Shown here: positions 25,608-33,948 of the stretch, one piece after another | How positions within the stretch are numbered: position 1 is the stretch's first letter | Layout of the letters: each line of letters begins with the position of its first letter | DNA from: Prolixibacter bellariivorans ATCC BAA-1284 | Lineage (GTDB): Bacteria > Bacteroidota > Bacteroidia > Bacteroidales > Prolixibacteraceae | NCBI RefSeq assembly: GCF_000621705.1 | Contig: NZ_JHXO01000007.1 | Location: 124,001-188,000 of the forward strand | Length of the DNA stretch: 64,000 nt | Direction: 5' to 3' | Notes under the pieces: model-generated | The model's input: only the letters and a program-made list of their open reading frames with translations | The model's database searches: none | Told to the model about the DNA's origin: nothing | Made by a program: the position numbers and the translations under genes

Positions 25608-26501
25608 TCAATGGTACATTTCGCGGATTTGCTGTCTGTACTGAAGCGGTGTTTGACCATTGATTCGCTTGAAGAAACGATTGAAATAAGAAGCGTCTTC
25701 AAATCCCAGAGAAAAGGCAATCTCCTTTGCACTCTGTTCTGTATGAAACAACAAACGCTTGGCCTCCAGTGAAATTCGTTCATGGATATGCGTAATGGCT
25801 GGTTTGCCGCTTTGCTCTTTTACCAGTTCACTTAAATGCCCGGGTGACAAATTCATTAGTTCGGCATAATCGTTCACCTCGTGGTATTGAGCAAACGATT
25901 CTTCGATATGATTGGTAAACCGTTTTAGCAGGTCCCTGTTGGGCCCGGCTTCTTTCATCGTAAACTGCTCATTGTATAAACGACTCAGATAAATCATTAA
26001 AACCCTCATATAGGCCGATATCATATTGTTCTGCCAGTCTGCCTCTTTGTTATGATACTCAATCAATGTCTTATCCAGGATATCTTCTACAAAAGTCAGA
26101 TCATCCGGATTGAGTTTCAATTCGTGACCATTATATGGATTTTGGATGATGGGAAGTGCTTTAAATGCTTCTCCTTCCAGTTCCGGAAAATCGCTGTTAA
26201 AACTGAAGCCAACACCGGTAAATGGCTTTGTTTCCTCTTTAAGATGCACCTGATGAGGTGTGGTGAAATAAAAGGTATCCGGTTGGAGTGTATAAGGTTT
26301 CATATCAATCCAATGCCGGCTGTTTCCCTGTTTTACAAAGGCGAAAAAATAATAATCCTTGCGATGAGGCACGAGAAACTCCGACTTTTTGTAGTTGGTT
26401 TTATGGTCAATCCGGTGAATGCGAAACATGGGATTCCCGCTATTCATATCGGCTTCAAAAGGATATTTAGGAATGTTATGTTCTTCCGTTTCTATTTTCA
26501 T
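25608..26501 (-). CDS. AraC-family transcriptional regulator
   Basis: 297 residues. The N-terminal cupin-like sensor domain includes F-A-F-V-K-Q-G and Y-T-L-Q-P-D-T-F-Y-F, and the C-terminal part is a double helix-turn-helix with the family signature A-K-E-I-A-F-S-L-G-F-E-D-A-S-Y-F-N-R-F-F-K and P-L-Q-Y-R. This is an activator-type regulator that responds to a small molecule. It lies just upstream of the SDR gene on the same strand, its most likely target. Confidence 0.93.
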   Translation of the reverse strand: MKIETEEHNIPKYPFEADMNSGNPMFRIHRIDHKTNYKKSEFLVPHRKDYYFFAFVKQGNSRHWIDMKPYTLQPDTFYFTTPHQVHLKEETKPFTGVGFSFNSDFPELEGEAFKALPIIQNPYNGHELKLNPDDLTFVEDILDKTLIEYHNKEADWQNNMISAYMRVLMIYLSRLYNEQFTMKEAGPNRDLLKRFTNHIEESFAQYHEVNDYAELMNLSPGHLSELVKEQSGKPAITHIHERISLEAKRLLFHTEQSAKEIAFSLGFEDASYFNRFFKRINGQTPLQYRQQIREMYH

Positions 26502-26559
26502 ATACCATGCAAATAATAGTTGTTTACATTAACCTGAAACCTTGAATCAATGAGTAATT

Positions 26560-26760
26560 AGTAATGAATAATGAACAATCGAAAGACCATTCCATATTGT
26601 CTAAGGTTGAGCAAAGCGAAATCCCGATCGCAGCATCGGGGTCGAACGCTGCGCAACCTGAAGTCTCTCTTGTCTAACATCTCTCCTCTGGTGTCTCATG
26701 TCTTCTTTCAACAACAGAAACCGCGAAGCGTAACCTGAAACATGAAACCCTTTAACTATT
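26560..26760. repeat. Low-complexity dispersed repeat upstream of the AraC gene
   Basis: This spacer holds a hairpin (CCCGAT with ATCGGG near 26625-26642) and short motifs such as AACAGAAACC and AACCTGAAACATGAAACC. The same motifs recur at 27828-28077 on the other side of the SMP-30 gene. Confidence 0.6.
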
Positions 26761-26762
26761 TC

Positions 26763-27680
26763 TTACCTGGCTCCCTTTACCTTCATCGGCAGCTTGTAAA
26801 AGCCGTGACTGGCGGTAATGAAAAGCGTCTTGAAATGTGGTCCACCAAAGGTTACATTGGCCGTCCAGTCCTGTTTAACGTCAATATGATCAATCTTTTT
26901 GCCTTCTTTATTGAAGACTGTTACGCCTTTCCCGGTGAGGTAGAGGTTACCTTCACTATCGAGTGTCAAACCGTCTGAACCCATCGCCGTGAATAGTTTC
27001 TTATCGCTCAGGTGGCCATTCTTTTCGATTTGATACACGTAGGTTTTGTTGGCACCGATGTCGGCTACATACAGTTGTTTTCCGTCTGGTGAGCCAATGA
27101 TGCCATTGGGTTTCACCAGGTCGTCGGCCATGATGATAATTTTACGCCGGTCGGGTGTGAGGTAATAAACACGCTGTTTTTTGATGGCGGGTTGCTTGCG
27201 CTTCCAGTAATCGCGCTGGTAGTACGGGTCGGTAAAGTACATGCCGCCTTTCGGGTCAATCCACACGTCGTTGGGACCATTGAGCCGGTGTCCCTTAAAA
27301 TCCTTTACCAATACGGTTACTTTCTTGTTGGGCGAAATGGACCACAGTTGGTCGTGCAAATCGGCACAGGTGATGAGATTCCCCTTGCGGTCGAAGTACA
27401 TACCGTTGGAACGGCCCGTTTTGTCCATAAAAACTGACAGTTTACCATCGGTGCTGTATTTCCAGATTTTATTATTTGGCTGGTCAGTGAAATATACATT
27501 TCCTTTGGCGTCGGCAGCCGGCCCTTCGGTAAAGGAAAACTGGTTGGAAATGAGCTTCAGCTGAGCGCCATCAGCCACTACCGGACTGTTTTGCGCATTG
27601 GCGATGGGAGAGAACCCCAGTATTCCGGCTACCACAACCGGTAAAATACGAATCAAACGGATGGATGAGAATAACTGCAT
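26763..27680 (-). CDS. Secreted SMP-30/gluconolactonase-family protein
   Basis: 305 residues with a signal peptide ending N-A-Q. The mature protein is a six-bladed beta-propeller: F-T-E-G-P-A-A-D-A-K-G-N-V-Y-F-T-D supplies the metal-ligand Glu, and later blades give the Asn (L-N-G-P-N-D-V-W) and Asp (S-D-G-L-T-L-D) ligands. Such enzymes hydrolyse sugar lactones in the periplasm. It is flanked on both sides by low-complexity repeats and shows no operon partner. Confidence 0.9.
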   Translation of the reverse strand: MQLFSSIRLIRILPVVVAGILGFSPIANAQNSPVVADGAQLKLISNQFSFTEGPAADAKGNVYFTDQPNNKIWKYSTDGKLSVFMDKTGRSNGMYFDRKGNLITCADLHDQLWSISPNKKVTVLVKDFKGHRLNGPNDVWIDPKGGMYFTDPYYQRDYWKRKQPAIKKQRVYYLTPDRRKIIIMADDLVKPNGIIGSPDGKQLYVADIGANKTYVYQIEKNGHLSDKKLFTAMGSDGLTLDSEGNLYLTGKGVTVFNKEGKKIDHIDVKQDWTANVTFGGPHFKTLFITASHGFYKLPMKVKGAR

Positions 27681-28077
27681 GTATCAGAGGTTTTTATTTA
27701 TTATCGGCACTAAAGCCGGCCCTTTCAAACGGACGAAAGATAATATTTTCAACGGAATCCAAAATGGTGAGTGGGAGAAAGGGTGAAGTGGAGAGCGGGA
27801 GAATACGATTATAACCTTCCTCCTGCAACAACAGAAACCATAATAACCACAGAAGCCCAACCTGAAACATGAAACCTGAAACCTGAAACCGCGAAGCTCA
27901 ACAACAGTAACAACAGAAACAACAGTAACAACGCAGCGCAACCTGTAACCTTTAATTAATGAACAATGAAGAGTACGATTCGACTGAACCTGTATCCAAC
28001 AACAGAAACAACAGAAACTAAAGTAACCGTGAAGCCTAACCTGAAACCTGAAATGCGAAGCTAACCTGAAACCTCTT
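27681..28077. repeat. Low-complexity spacer with CCTGAAA/AACAACAG repeats
   Basis: 397 bases upstream of the SMP-30 gene. From about 27828 onward it is a patchwork of direct repeats: AACCTGAAAC (several copies), AACAACAGAAAC, AACAACAGTAAC and GCGAAGC. No gene is supported. Similar material occurs at 26690-26755 and, as ATGAACAATGA-type runs, at 33798-33845. Confidence 0.75.
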
Positions 28078-28785
28078 CTATTTCGCCATCGCTACCGCCT
28101 TCATCTCCTTCGGCATTTTCTCAATAGCATACCGCAATGCCGTGCGGGGCATCACTGCCTTGTTGCGAACCACGTAATCGAACACTTCCTGTTGGTGTGC
28201 CTCACTGGCTGCTTTCAACATCCAGCCGTAACCCTTTTGTACCAAATCATCGGTGTCGCGGAGTAGAATATCAGCGATGGCGAATACATATGTTAAAAAC
28301 AGACCTCTTCGTGCCGGAATAATTAACGTTACGGCAGCAGCACGCTTCACCCAACGGTTTTCAGACTTCGCAAACTCCTTTAATTGGGCCAGAAACTCCG
28401 GGTACATCATCACAAAGTCGCCGACGGTGTGATTGCACAAAGTATCGCACGAAGCCCAATTATTTACATAATTAGTTACCCACTTCGTAAACACGTCGAA
28501 ATCCTCTGGAGTGTACTGTTTCCGGAGAGAGTAAGACCAATTGCAGGCCACAACCGACTCTTCCAGGTTGCCCGACTGCCATAGCTCATCGCACAAGGCA
28601 AAAATGGTGGTTTTGCTCTCCGAGCGGAGCTCTTTGAAGAACTCCTTACTGATTTTATGCACGGCCGCCGTCTTCACGCCGTACGATTTCAGTTCTCCTT
28701 TGAAGAATCGCTGCCCCGATATCCGGGTTTCTTCCGTGGCGTTGTTTTGCAGTTCTTCTCGGAGGCGGGTGAGGATGTTGTTCAT
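28078..28785 (-). CDS. AlkD-like DNA alkylation repair protein
   Basis: A 235-residue, fully helical protein of the AlkD/AlkC HEAT-repeat family. F-F-K-G-E-L-K-S-Y-G-V is in the first repeat, followed by W-V-T-N-Y-V-N-N-W-A-S-C-D (Trp and Asp of the active-site cleft) and R-W-V-K-R-A-A-A-V-T-L-I. Family members remove N3- or N7-alkylpurines without base flipping. Its promoter lies inside the end of the upstream VOC gene. Confidence 0.9.
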   Translation of the reverse strand: MNNILTRLREELQNNATEETRISGQRFFKGELKSYGVKTAAVHKISKEFFKELRSESKTTIFALCDELWQSGNLEESVVACNWSYSLRKQYTPEDFDVFTKWVTNYVNNWASCDTLCNHTVGDFVMMYPEFLAQLKEFAKSENRWVKRAAAVTLIIPARRGLFLTYVFAIADILLRDTDDLVQKGYGWMLKAASEAHQQEVFDYVVRNKAVMPRTALRYAIEKMPKEMKAVAMAK

Positions 28786-28807
28786 GTGGTTATGATGAAT
28801 GTTCCCA

Positions 28808-28835
28808 CAAATTTACGCATAATTACTAATCTCAA
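28808..28835 (-). promoter_or_regulatory. Promoter of the AlkD-like gene
   Basis: Minus strand: TTG (28835-28833), 17-base spacer, TAAATTTG (28815-28808). It overlaps the 3' end of the VOC gene, so the repair gene can be expressed independently. Confidence 0.6.
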
Positions 28836-29193
28836 TCAGGTTGCCGTCCGGGTCGCGGAGGTAAAGCGAGCGGATTTTTCCCGTGGCGCCGGTCCGCTCC
28901 ACTATGCCCTCGATAATCTTTACGCCCTTGCTGATGAGCTCGGCCTTCACTTCCTCAATGGCGGTAGTGCTGATGAGACAAATATCGGCCGAGCCGCAGG
29001 TGGGAGCGGAGGCTTTGGGCTCAAATTCGTTGCCTTTTGGGTGCAGGTTGATTTTCTGCCTTCCAAACGACAACGCTTTCCGGTTGTCGCCAAAAACCAC
29101 CAGTTCCATGCCCAGTATTTCGGTATAAAATTCGATGGTTGCCGCCATGTTGGCAACAGTCAGGACAATATGGTCGATGCGGTCGATTTTCAT
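28813..29193 (-). CDS. VOC-family (glyoxalase-like) protein
   Basis: 126 residues with two beta-alpha-beta-beta-beta units. It begins I-D-R-I-D-H-I-V-L-T-V (metal-ligand His), continues F-Y-T-E-I-L-G-M-E-L and ends S-L-Y-L-R-D-P-D-G-N-L-I-E-I (metal-ligand Glu). It belongs to the virulence-protein/glyoxalase branch found in many bacteria. The substrate is unknown. It precedes the AlkD-like gene by 27 bases. Confidence 0.93.
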   Translation of the reverse strand: MKIDRIDHIVLTVANMAATIEFYTEILGMELVVFGDNRKALSFGRQKINLHPKGNEFEPKASAPTCGSADICLISTTAIEEVKAELISKGVKIIEGIVERTGATGKIRSLYLRDPDGNLIEISNYA

Positions 29194-29221
29194 GAAGCGG
29201 ATTGATTGATATTCAATGGTA

Positions 29222-29280
29222 GTGTTAATAAAAGTGTATGGTGTGTATACCTTAGGATATGCACTATATACATTGTTCGC
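29222..29280. repeat. attC-like imperfect inverted repeat (site A)
   Basis: The left arm starts GTTAAT-AAAA-GTGTAT (from 29224). The right arm ends CTATATAC-ATT-GTTCGC (29265-29280). The arms pair imperfectly. The right arm shares the pattern ATATAC-N(0-3)-ATTGTT-NNC with the sites at 57374-57501 and 58742-58873. It lies directly downstream of the HEPN-like gene. Confidence 0.45.
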
Positions 29281-29287
29281 AGCTTTT

Positions 29288-29926
29288 TTATTTTATCAAT
29301 TTCTTAATCCTCGATTTATTTCCTTTAAACTTTATTTTGCTGCAATAATTTCTAAAATACTTCACTGCTTTTTCGATTCGTTCAAATTCATTATCAATTT
29401 TTTCTTGCTCTTTTTCTGAATCCGGAATACTATGGAAATCAGAGGTATCTTTCCACTTGTAATGAATAAATGAATTTCTAGAGTCAGCCAACATTTTGAT
29501 AGTATTCAGATGGTTCTTATTAATTTTAGGGTAGTTCATTAGTTGCAACAACCATGTAAATTTCCCCCATATATTTACAGATTGAATTATTGCTGTTTGG
29601 GTTTTATTATCAATCTTGTTTCTTAAACAGAATAAATATATTAAGGCATTAACCTCATGTTCAAAGTAGGTTGCATAGAATATTCTTGCGTAGTCAAGTT
29701 CATTAGAATTTTTATACTTTCTGGCTTTTGCAGTTAGACTTTGCGTGTAGTCAACTGTCAACTCATCAATACCTCCATTATCAATGATACGTTCAAGAGC
29801 GAAACAAAGTGATTTTTTGTCTTTGATGTCATCATCAGTAAATATTCCAGAAGCGTATAAACTCTCAGTCAGACTGTGAACTATACGATTGGATAATCTG
29901 GGGGATATGTCAAAATCTTTCTTCAT
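29288..29926 (-). CDS. HEPN-like protein of unknown role
   Basis: A 212-residue, mainly helical protein with low GC. Residues 150-155 read R-N-S-F-I-H, an R-N-x3-H motif of the kind found in HEPN domains, many of which are RNases in toxin-antitoxin, abortive-infection or CRISPR systems. It sits in a helix after A-D-S, as in other HEPN folds. No antitoxin or nucleotidyltransferase gene is next to it. Both flanks carry attC-like repeats, which suggests a mobile single-gene cassette. A non-catalytic HEPN scaffold is an alternative. Confidence 0.6.
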   Translation of the reverse strand: MKKDFDISPRLSNRIVHSLTESLYASGIFTDDDIKDKKSLCFALERIIDNGGIDELTVDYTQSLTAKARKYKNSNELDYARIFYATYFEHEVNALIYLFCLRNKIDNKTQTAIIQSVNIWGKFTWLLQLMNYPKINKNHLNTIKMLADSRNSFIHYKWKDTSDFHSIPDSEKEQEKIDNEFERIEKAVKYFRNYCSKIKFKGNKSRIKKLIK

Positions 29927-30444
29927 TAATAATTACTGCTAACGTATGTGTAACCCAACGTAATTGTGTTACTTTTTCTATATAGGTTGTTATTATTTCT
30001 TGATTAGGGGATGAAGCCCAACTTTTCACTACCACTTAGATCGTCTTTCTTTTTTTTGTTTTACTGATCCTCTAAATTAACGATTTGCCGCTTCCTTTTC
30101 GTATCCGGCATTGCCTTTCACTCAATAACTTTTCAACACCACACCATTCATATAAGGTAGAACACAGCCAAACTCCAATAAAATAAAGTGCTAAGTATTA
30201 TTCCCTATCCAAAACCTGCTCCTAAACATAAGAAACTTTTCGTCAGAATGTTGTAACTTATGGTAACGTTTTGGAGATGACAGACTCCTGAAATCAAAAA
30301 CTAACTAACGGTTTACTTATTGTAATCCACCAACAAATAAAAAAAGGATAGCAAACCATTCCTTCTGCGTTTCCACCGGAAGGAGAGAAGTAGCTGTCTC
30401 GAGTGATAACTAATCTATTCATTAACCTTTAAATTCGAAATGTT
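29927..30444. other. AT-rich intergenic region with a partial attC-like arm
   Basis: 518 bases. Near 29938-29972 it has GCTAACGTATGTGTAACC and a 9-bp hairpin with one mismatch (29950-29958 with 29964-29972), resembling one arm of the attC-like repeats. The rest is AT-rich, with a weak TCCTTC/GAAGGA hairpin near 30360-30384. I see no gene or RNA. Confidence 0.5.
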
Positions 30445-31008
30445 ATGGCAAAAGTTGGCAATAACATCGTTACCACCGGCCTCAGCGGTAAGCTGGGTAA
30501 TCTAATTGTATTCCGCAACGTCAACGGAAAAACCATTGTAGCTGCCGCTCCCCGGGAGAGAACAGTGGAACCGTCGGAAGCACAGCTAAACAATCAAAAT
30601 CATTTTCAGGAAGCTGTTATCTATGGAAAATCGGCAACCAAAGATGAAACAATGAAGGCGGCATACGAGGCTGCAGCCAAAGAAGGACAAAGTGCCTATA
30701 ACGTAGCCGTCGCCGATTTCATGAAAGCGCCGCAAATCAACGAAGTGGACCTGAGCAACTATACCGGCCAGCCTGATAGCTATATCCTGGTACGCGCCAC
30801 CGACGATTTCAACGTGGCCGAAGTAACTGTCACCATCCAAAACGCCGACGGCACCGAAGTGGAAAGTGGTACGGCACAGTTGGAGCCGGGAACCATCTGG
30901 TGGCGTTATACGGCTACTGCTACCAACGAATCGCTCGACGGCGATAAAATCATGATCCGGGCAACCGATGTGCCCGGCAACCTGACAGAGGAGGAAAAGA
31001 GTCTGTGA
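30445..31008 (+). CDS. Conserved Bacteroidota-type protein, unknown function
   Basis: 187 residues. The N-terminus I-V-T-T-G-L-S-G-K-L-G-N-L-I-V-F-R is followed by a helical stretch (about 45-95) and a C-terminal beta-sandwich-like region from about 100 with S-Y-I-L-V-R-A-T-D-D-F, V-T-V-T-I-Q-N-A-D-G-T and I-W-W-R-Y-T-A-T-A. No signal peptide is visible. The G-L-S-G-K-L-G start is familiar from unnamed proteins of this phylum, but I know no function. It is monocistronic, with 436 bases of AT-rich leader region ahead and a terminator behind. Confidence 0.65.
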   Translation: MAKVGNNIVTTGLSGKLGNLIVFRNVNGKTIVAAAPRERTVEPSEAQLNNQNHFQEAVIYGKSATKDETMKAAYEAAAKEGQSAYNVAVADFMKAPQINEVDLSNYTGQPDSYILVRATDDFNVAEVTVTIQNADGTEVESGTAQLEPGTIWWRYTATATNESLDGDKIMIRATDVPGNLTEEEKSL

Positions 31009-31028
31009 TTTTCATTTTTTGAAAGTGA

Positions 31029-31055
31029 GGGGAGGGCGATGCTCTCCCTTTTTTC
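31029..31055 (+). terminator. Intrinsic terminator
   Basis: GGGAG (31030-31034) pairs with CTCCC (31044-31048), followed by a run of T. It lies 20 bases after the stop of the unknown protein gene. Confidence 0.7.
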
Positions 31056-31299
31056 GTTTTCAGCAACGGAAAAAACGGCTTGGAAAATGGCTTTTTAAAA
31101 TCGCACTTATTGTTAAGTTGTACACCCTCGCTCCGACGAAGGAAGAACGAAGGAACGACGAACCTACAGCCTACCTTCAAAATACAACATTACGTAAAAT
31201 AGAGGAGTCCGATTGGCGACCAATTATAACACCCTGTTGGTGGTGGTAAACCCCGGTAGTGGTCTGTGCCAAATCCATCAGACAAAATTTGGTGTATGT

Positions 31300-31580
31300 T
31301 TTTTTCGGCCTGAAAGGCCAATTGACTTCAGCCCGGGGCGAAACCCTGGGTTATGGAAACGGAACGTGTATGCGGTCGCACAACGGCTATGATTGAAAAA
31401 GAGTCGCTGTTTCGACCGCAATGGTAATGGCGCAGCATTAATGGTAAACTGCCCCTGCAGGGCGCAGGAAATGATCGGTGCCATTAACCCCAAGGCGTTG
31501 CGATTGGGCTGAATTGAGATGTCCCGTAGGGACGTACAAAAAAATCCTGACAGGTTGCGAAAACCTGCCAGGATATAGGG
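31300..31580. repeat. Multi-hairpin repeat, copy 1
   Basis: A composite of short palindromes (GGCCTGAAAGGCC, CCGGGGCGAAACCCTGGG, CCCTGCAGGG, GTCCCGTAGGGAC, CCTGACAGGTTGCG with its partner). The block 31423-31535 aligns without gaps to 33575-33687 (113 bases, about 84% identical by my count). It fills most of the 588-base gap before the hybrid kinase. The minus-strand frame read through it is not a real gene. The rest of the gap (31086-31300) shows nothing I recognise. Confidence 0.8.
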
Positions 31581-31596
31581 CTGGAGCATAGTTCGT

Positions 31597-33249
31597 TTAT
31601 TTACTGAAATACTTCTGCCGGACGGCTTTCAGTTTGTATTTGTTCACCGGTTTGGAAAAGTAATCGTTGCAGCCTGCTTTGATGGCTTTTTCCCGCTCGC
31701 CGGTAAATCCAAAGCCGGTTAAGGCGATAATGATGACGTCTTTGTTGAATTTCCGGATCTGCTGCGTTGCCTCGTAGCCGTCCAAGCCGGGCATCTGCAC
31801 ATCCATTAAAATCAGATCGATATCGGGATTGCCGCGGGCAATTACCACCGCTTCGTCGCCGGTTTTCGCGAGAGCAATTTCGTCACCAAACATCTTCGCG
31901 GCTATGGATATCATCAGCTCCGATGTTTCATCGTCTTCCACAATCAGCACTTTCAGTTGTCCGTCCTCATCGGCTGGTTCGGCAACGACAGCTCCGTTTT
32001 CGTCCAGGTTTCGCTTTTCCGATTCTTCGGCAAATGGCAGGGTAAAATAAAAGACAGAACCTTTTCCTTCCTCGCTTTCCACCCATAATTTGCCGCCTTG
32101 TTTCTCGATAAACTCTTTACAGAGAATCAACCCCAGGCCGGTGCTGGCTTCTCCTTCGGTTCCCTCGCGGTTGACTTTACCGTCGAGATGGAAGAGTTTG
32201 TCCAGCATCTCCCGGTTCATGCCAATCCCCGTATCGGCAACCGATACTTCGATAAAGCGATCGGGCAGTATTTTAGCCGCAATATCGACTTTCCCGCCTC
32301 GTGGCGTGAATTTTACCGCATTGGAAACCAGGTTCCGGATGATGGTCTGTACCACATTCACATCGGCGAATACCTCCAGGTTATTAGGGATAGCACAGGT
32401 GATTTCAATCTCCTTTGTTTGGGCCGGTTCTGCTATAATATCCAGGCTGTCGATGATGATGGAGCAGAGGGGGATAATTTCCGGATTGAAAAGAATCATT
32501 CCCTGTTGCATCCGCGACCATTGCAGCAGATTTTCGAGCAAACTGTACAGATGGGAGACCGAATCGCGCATCGTGAGGGTAAACTTGCGTATCTCCTCCA
32601 TGGTCAGGTCCTGCAGGTTTTCTGCCATAATTTGGGTCAGGCCCAGAAAACTGTTGAACGGGCTGCGCAGATCGTGCGCGATGATGGAGAAGAATTTGTC
32701 TTTTTCGGCATTGCTAATCAACAACTCTTCGTTCATGCGTTTGATTTCCGCTTCAGCCTTTTTCCATTCGGTGATATCCCGGTCGACACCCTGATACCCC
32801 TTCAGGTCTCCTTTTTCGTCGAGAATGGGAACACCATTGGTGAGAACGCAACACAGCTCACCATTTTTCTTGATGACCCAGTTCTCCATATCTTTGATGG
32901 GCGCTTTACTGGCCGTAATTTCTGCAAACAGCGGGGCTACCCGCTCTTTTTCCTCCGGAGGCATAAAATCGAAGGGGGTCTTCCCAATGATATCATCCAG
33001 CGATGAGCCAAACATGTCGATGCCCGTTTGCGAAGTGTAGGTATAGACTCCTTTTTCGTCAGTTTCCCACACCCAGACGCTCTGGCTGATTTCCCGAAGG
33101 CGTTTTTCGCTTTCCAACAAGTCCAAATTAGCCTGTTTCTGGCTGACGATGTTTTTGTCGTATTGTTTCTTTAGTGACTGGTACTTCTGTTGCAATTCCT
33201 GCAACTCAGCGATGAGTTCTTTTTTGGTTTTGGCACTGTGGTTCATCAT
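31597..33249 (-). CDS. Hybrid PAS histidine kinase with receiver domain
   Basis: 550 residues. The order is an N-terminal coiled coil (about 5-50), one PAS domain (about 50-170, with R-D-I-T-E-W-K), HisKA with the phospho-His in S-I-I-A-H-D-L-R-S-P, HATPase_c (N-L-V-S-N-A-V-K-F, D-T-G-I-G-M, S-T-G-L-G-L) and a C-terminal receiver (V-L-I-V-E-D-D; acceptor Asp in I-L-M-D-V-Q-M-P; K in S-K-P-V-N). There are no membrane helices. The output is unknown because the receiver has no DNA-binding part. It is flanked by direct copies of the multi-hairpin repeat. Confidence 0.93.
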   Translation of the reverse strand: MMNHSAKTKKELIAELQELQQKYQSLKKQYDKNIVSQKQANLDLLESEKRLREISQSVWVWETDEKGVYTYTSQTGIDMFGSSLDDIIGKTPFDFMPPEEKERVAPLFAEITASKAPIKDMENWVIKKNGELCCVLTNGVPILDEKGDLKGYQGVDRDITEWKKAEAEIKRMNEELLISNAEKDKFFSIIAHDLRSPFNSFLGLTQIMAENLQDLTMEEIRKFTLTMRDSVSHLYSLLENLLQWSRMQQGMILFNPEIIPLCSIIIDSLDIIAEPAQTKEIEITCAIPNNLEVFADVNVVQTIIRNLVSNAVKFTPRGGKVDIAAKILPDRFIEVSVADTGIGMNREMLDKLFHLDGKVNREGTEGEASTGLGLILCKEFIEKQGGKLWVESEEGKGSVFYFTLPFAEESEKRNLDENGAVVAEPADEDGQLKVLIVEDDETSELMISIAAKMFGDEIALAKTGDEAVVIARGNPDIDLILMDVQMPGLDGYEATQQIRKFNKDVIIIALTGFGFTGEREKAIKAGCNDYFSKPVNKYKLKAVRQKYFSK

Positions 33250-33948
33250 GCAGGTTTTTAAGATTCCTGTTAGGTTGTCCGGTCGCGTTTAACCGGCAAT
33301 ATGTGACGTTTTCTCTTTTCAATATTCCCCATTGAAATATGGGCAAAAAATTTCGCTTTTCCGGGGTATTATATAACAGGTTTTAATCATAGATATGGGA
33401 GGAGACCGGAGACAACATCGAAGTCTGTATTTCTATTTTTTCCCGGGAAGACAATAAGTTTGTTTTTGGAATTGATGCCTTGCGGATATGCAGCGGCGTG
33501 GTCCTTCTCTATGATTAGAGAAGGGTTGGGATGAGTAGAAACCATTGTTTCGAACATTCAAAGGCGAAACCCCGGGTAATGGCGCGACATTAATAATAAC
33601 CTGCCCTTGCAGGGTGCACGAAATGATCGTTGTCATCATCCCCAAGGCGTTGCCATTGGGCTAAATTAAGTTGTCCCTTCGGGACGTCGGTTCCTGGTGG
33701 TATTTATGGGTTCGGTGTCCGGGCACGATGTATCGTGACTCTACTAAAGTCCGCTACCAACAATCTTCTGTGTTACATTCCTTCAACACCTTTATTTGTC
33801 AACTTTTCATTGTTCATTTCTCATTACTCATTTTTCATTGCTTCGATAAAATCCTTCCCTTCGTCGATAAAATCCCCTTCCCGGTCTATTCCTTTTTTTT
33901 ATCGGGGGCGCCTGAAACTACCTTTCGGTAAAATAAAAACGCGAGAGC
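33250..33948. repeat. Intergenic region with multi-hairpin repeat copy 2 and simple sequence
   Basis: 699 bases. Bases 33563-33687 are the second copy of the hairpin repeat, in the same orientation as copy 1. Bases 33798-33845 are T-rich simple sequence (TTTTCATTGTTCATT type). Near 33897-33926 a weak promoter candidate, TTTT-N18-TACCTTTC, precedes tolC. No gene is supported here. Confidence 0.75.

Noticed and set aside
31278..31589. Minus-strand small protein frame (and its twin at 33433-33645)
   Set aside because: Both are translations of the same multi-hairpin repeat, sharing I-I-S-C-x-L-Q-G-Q. This reflects repeat DNA, not coding selection.
32098..33006. 302-codon plus-strand frame
   Set aside because: Antisense to the hybrid kinase at 31597-33249. 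Its composition is that of a reversed coding strand.
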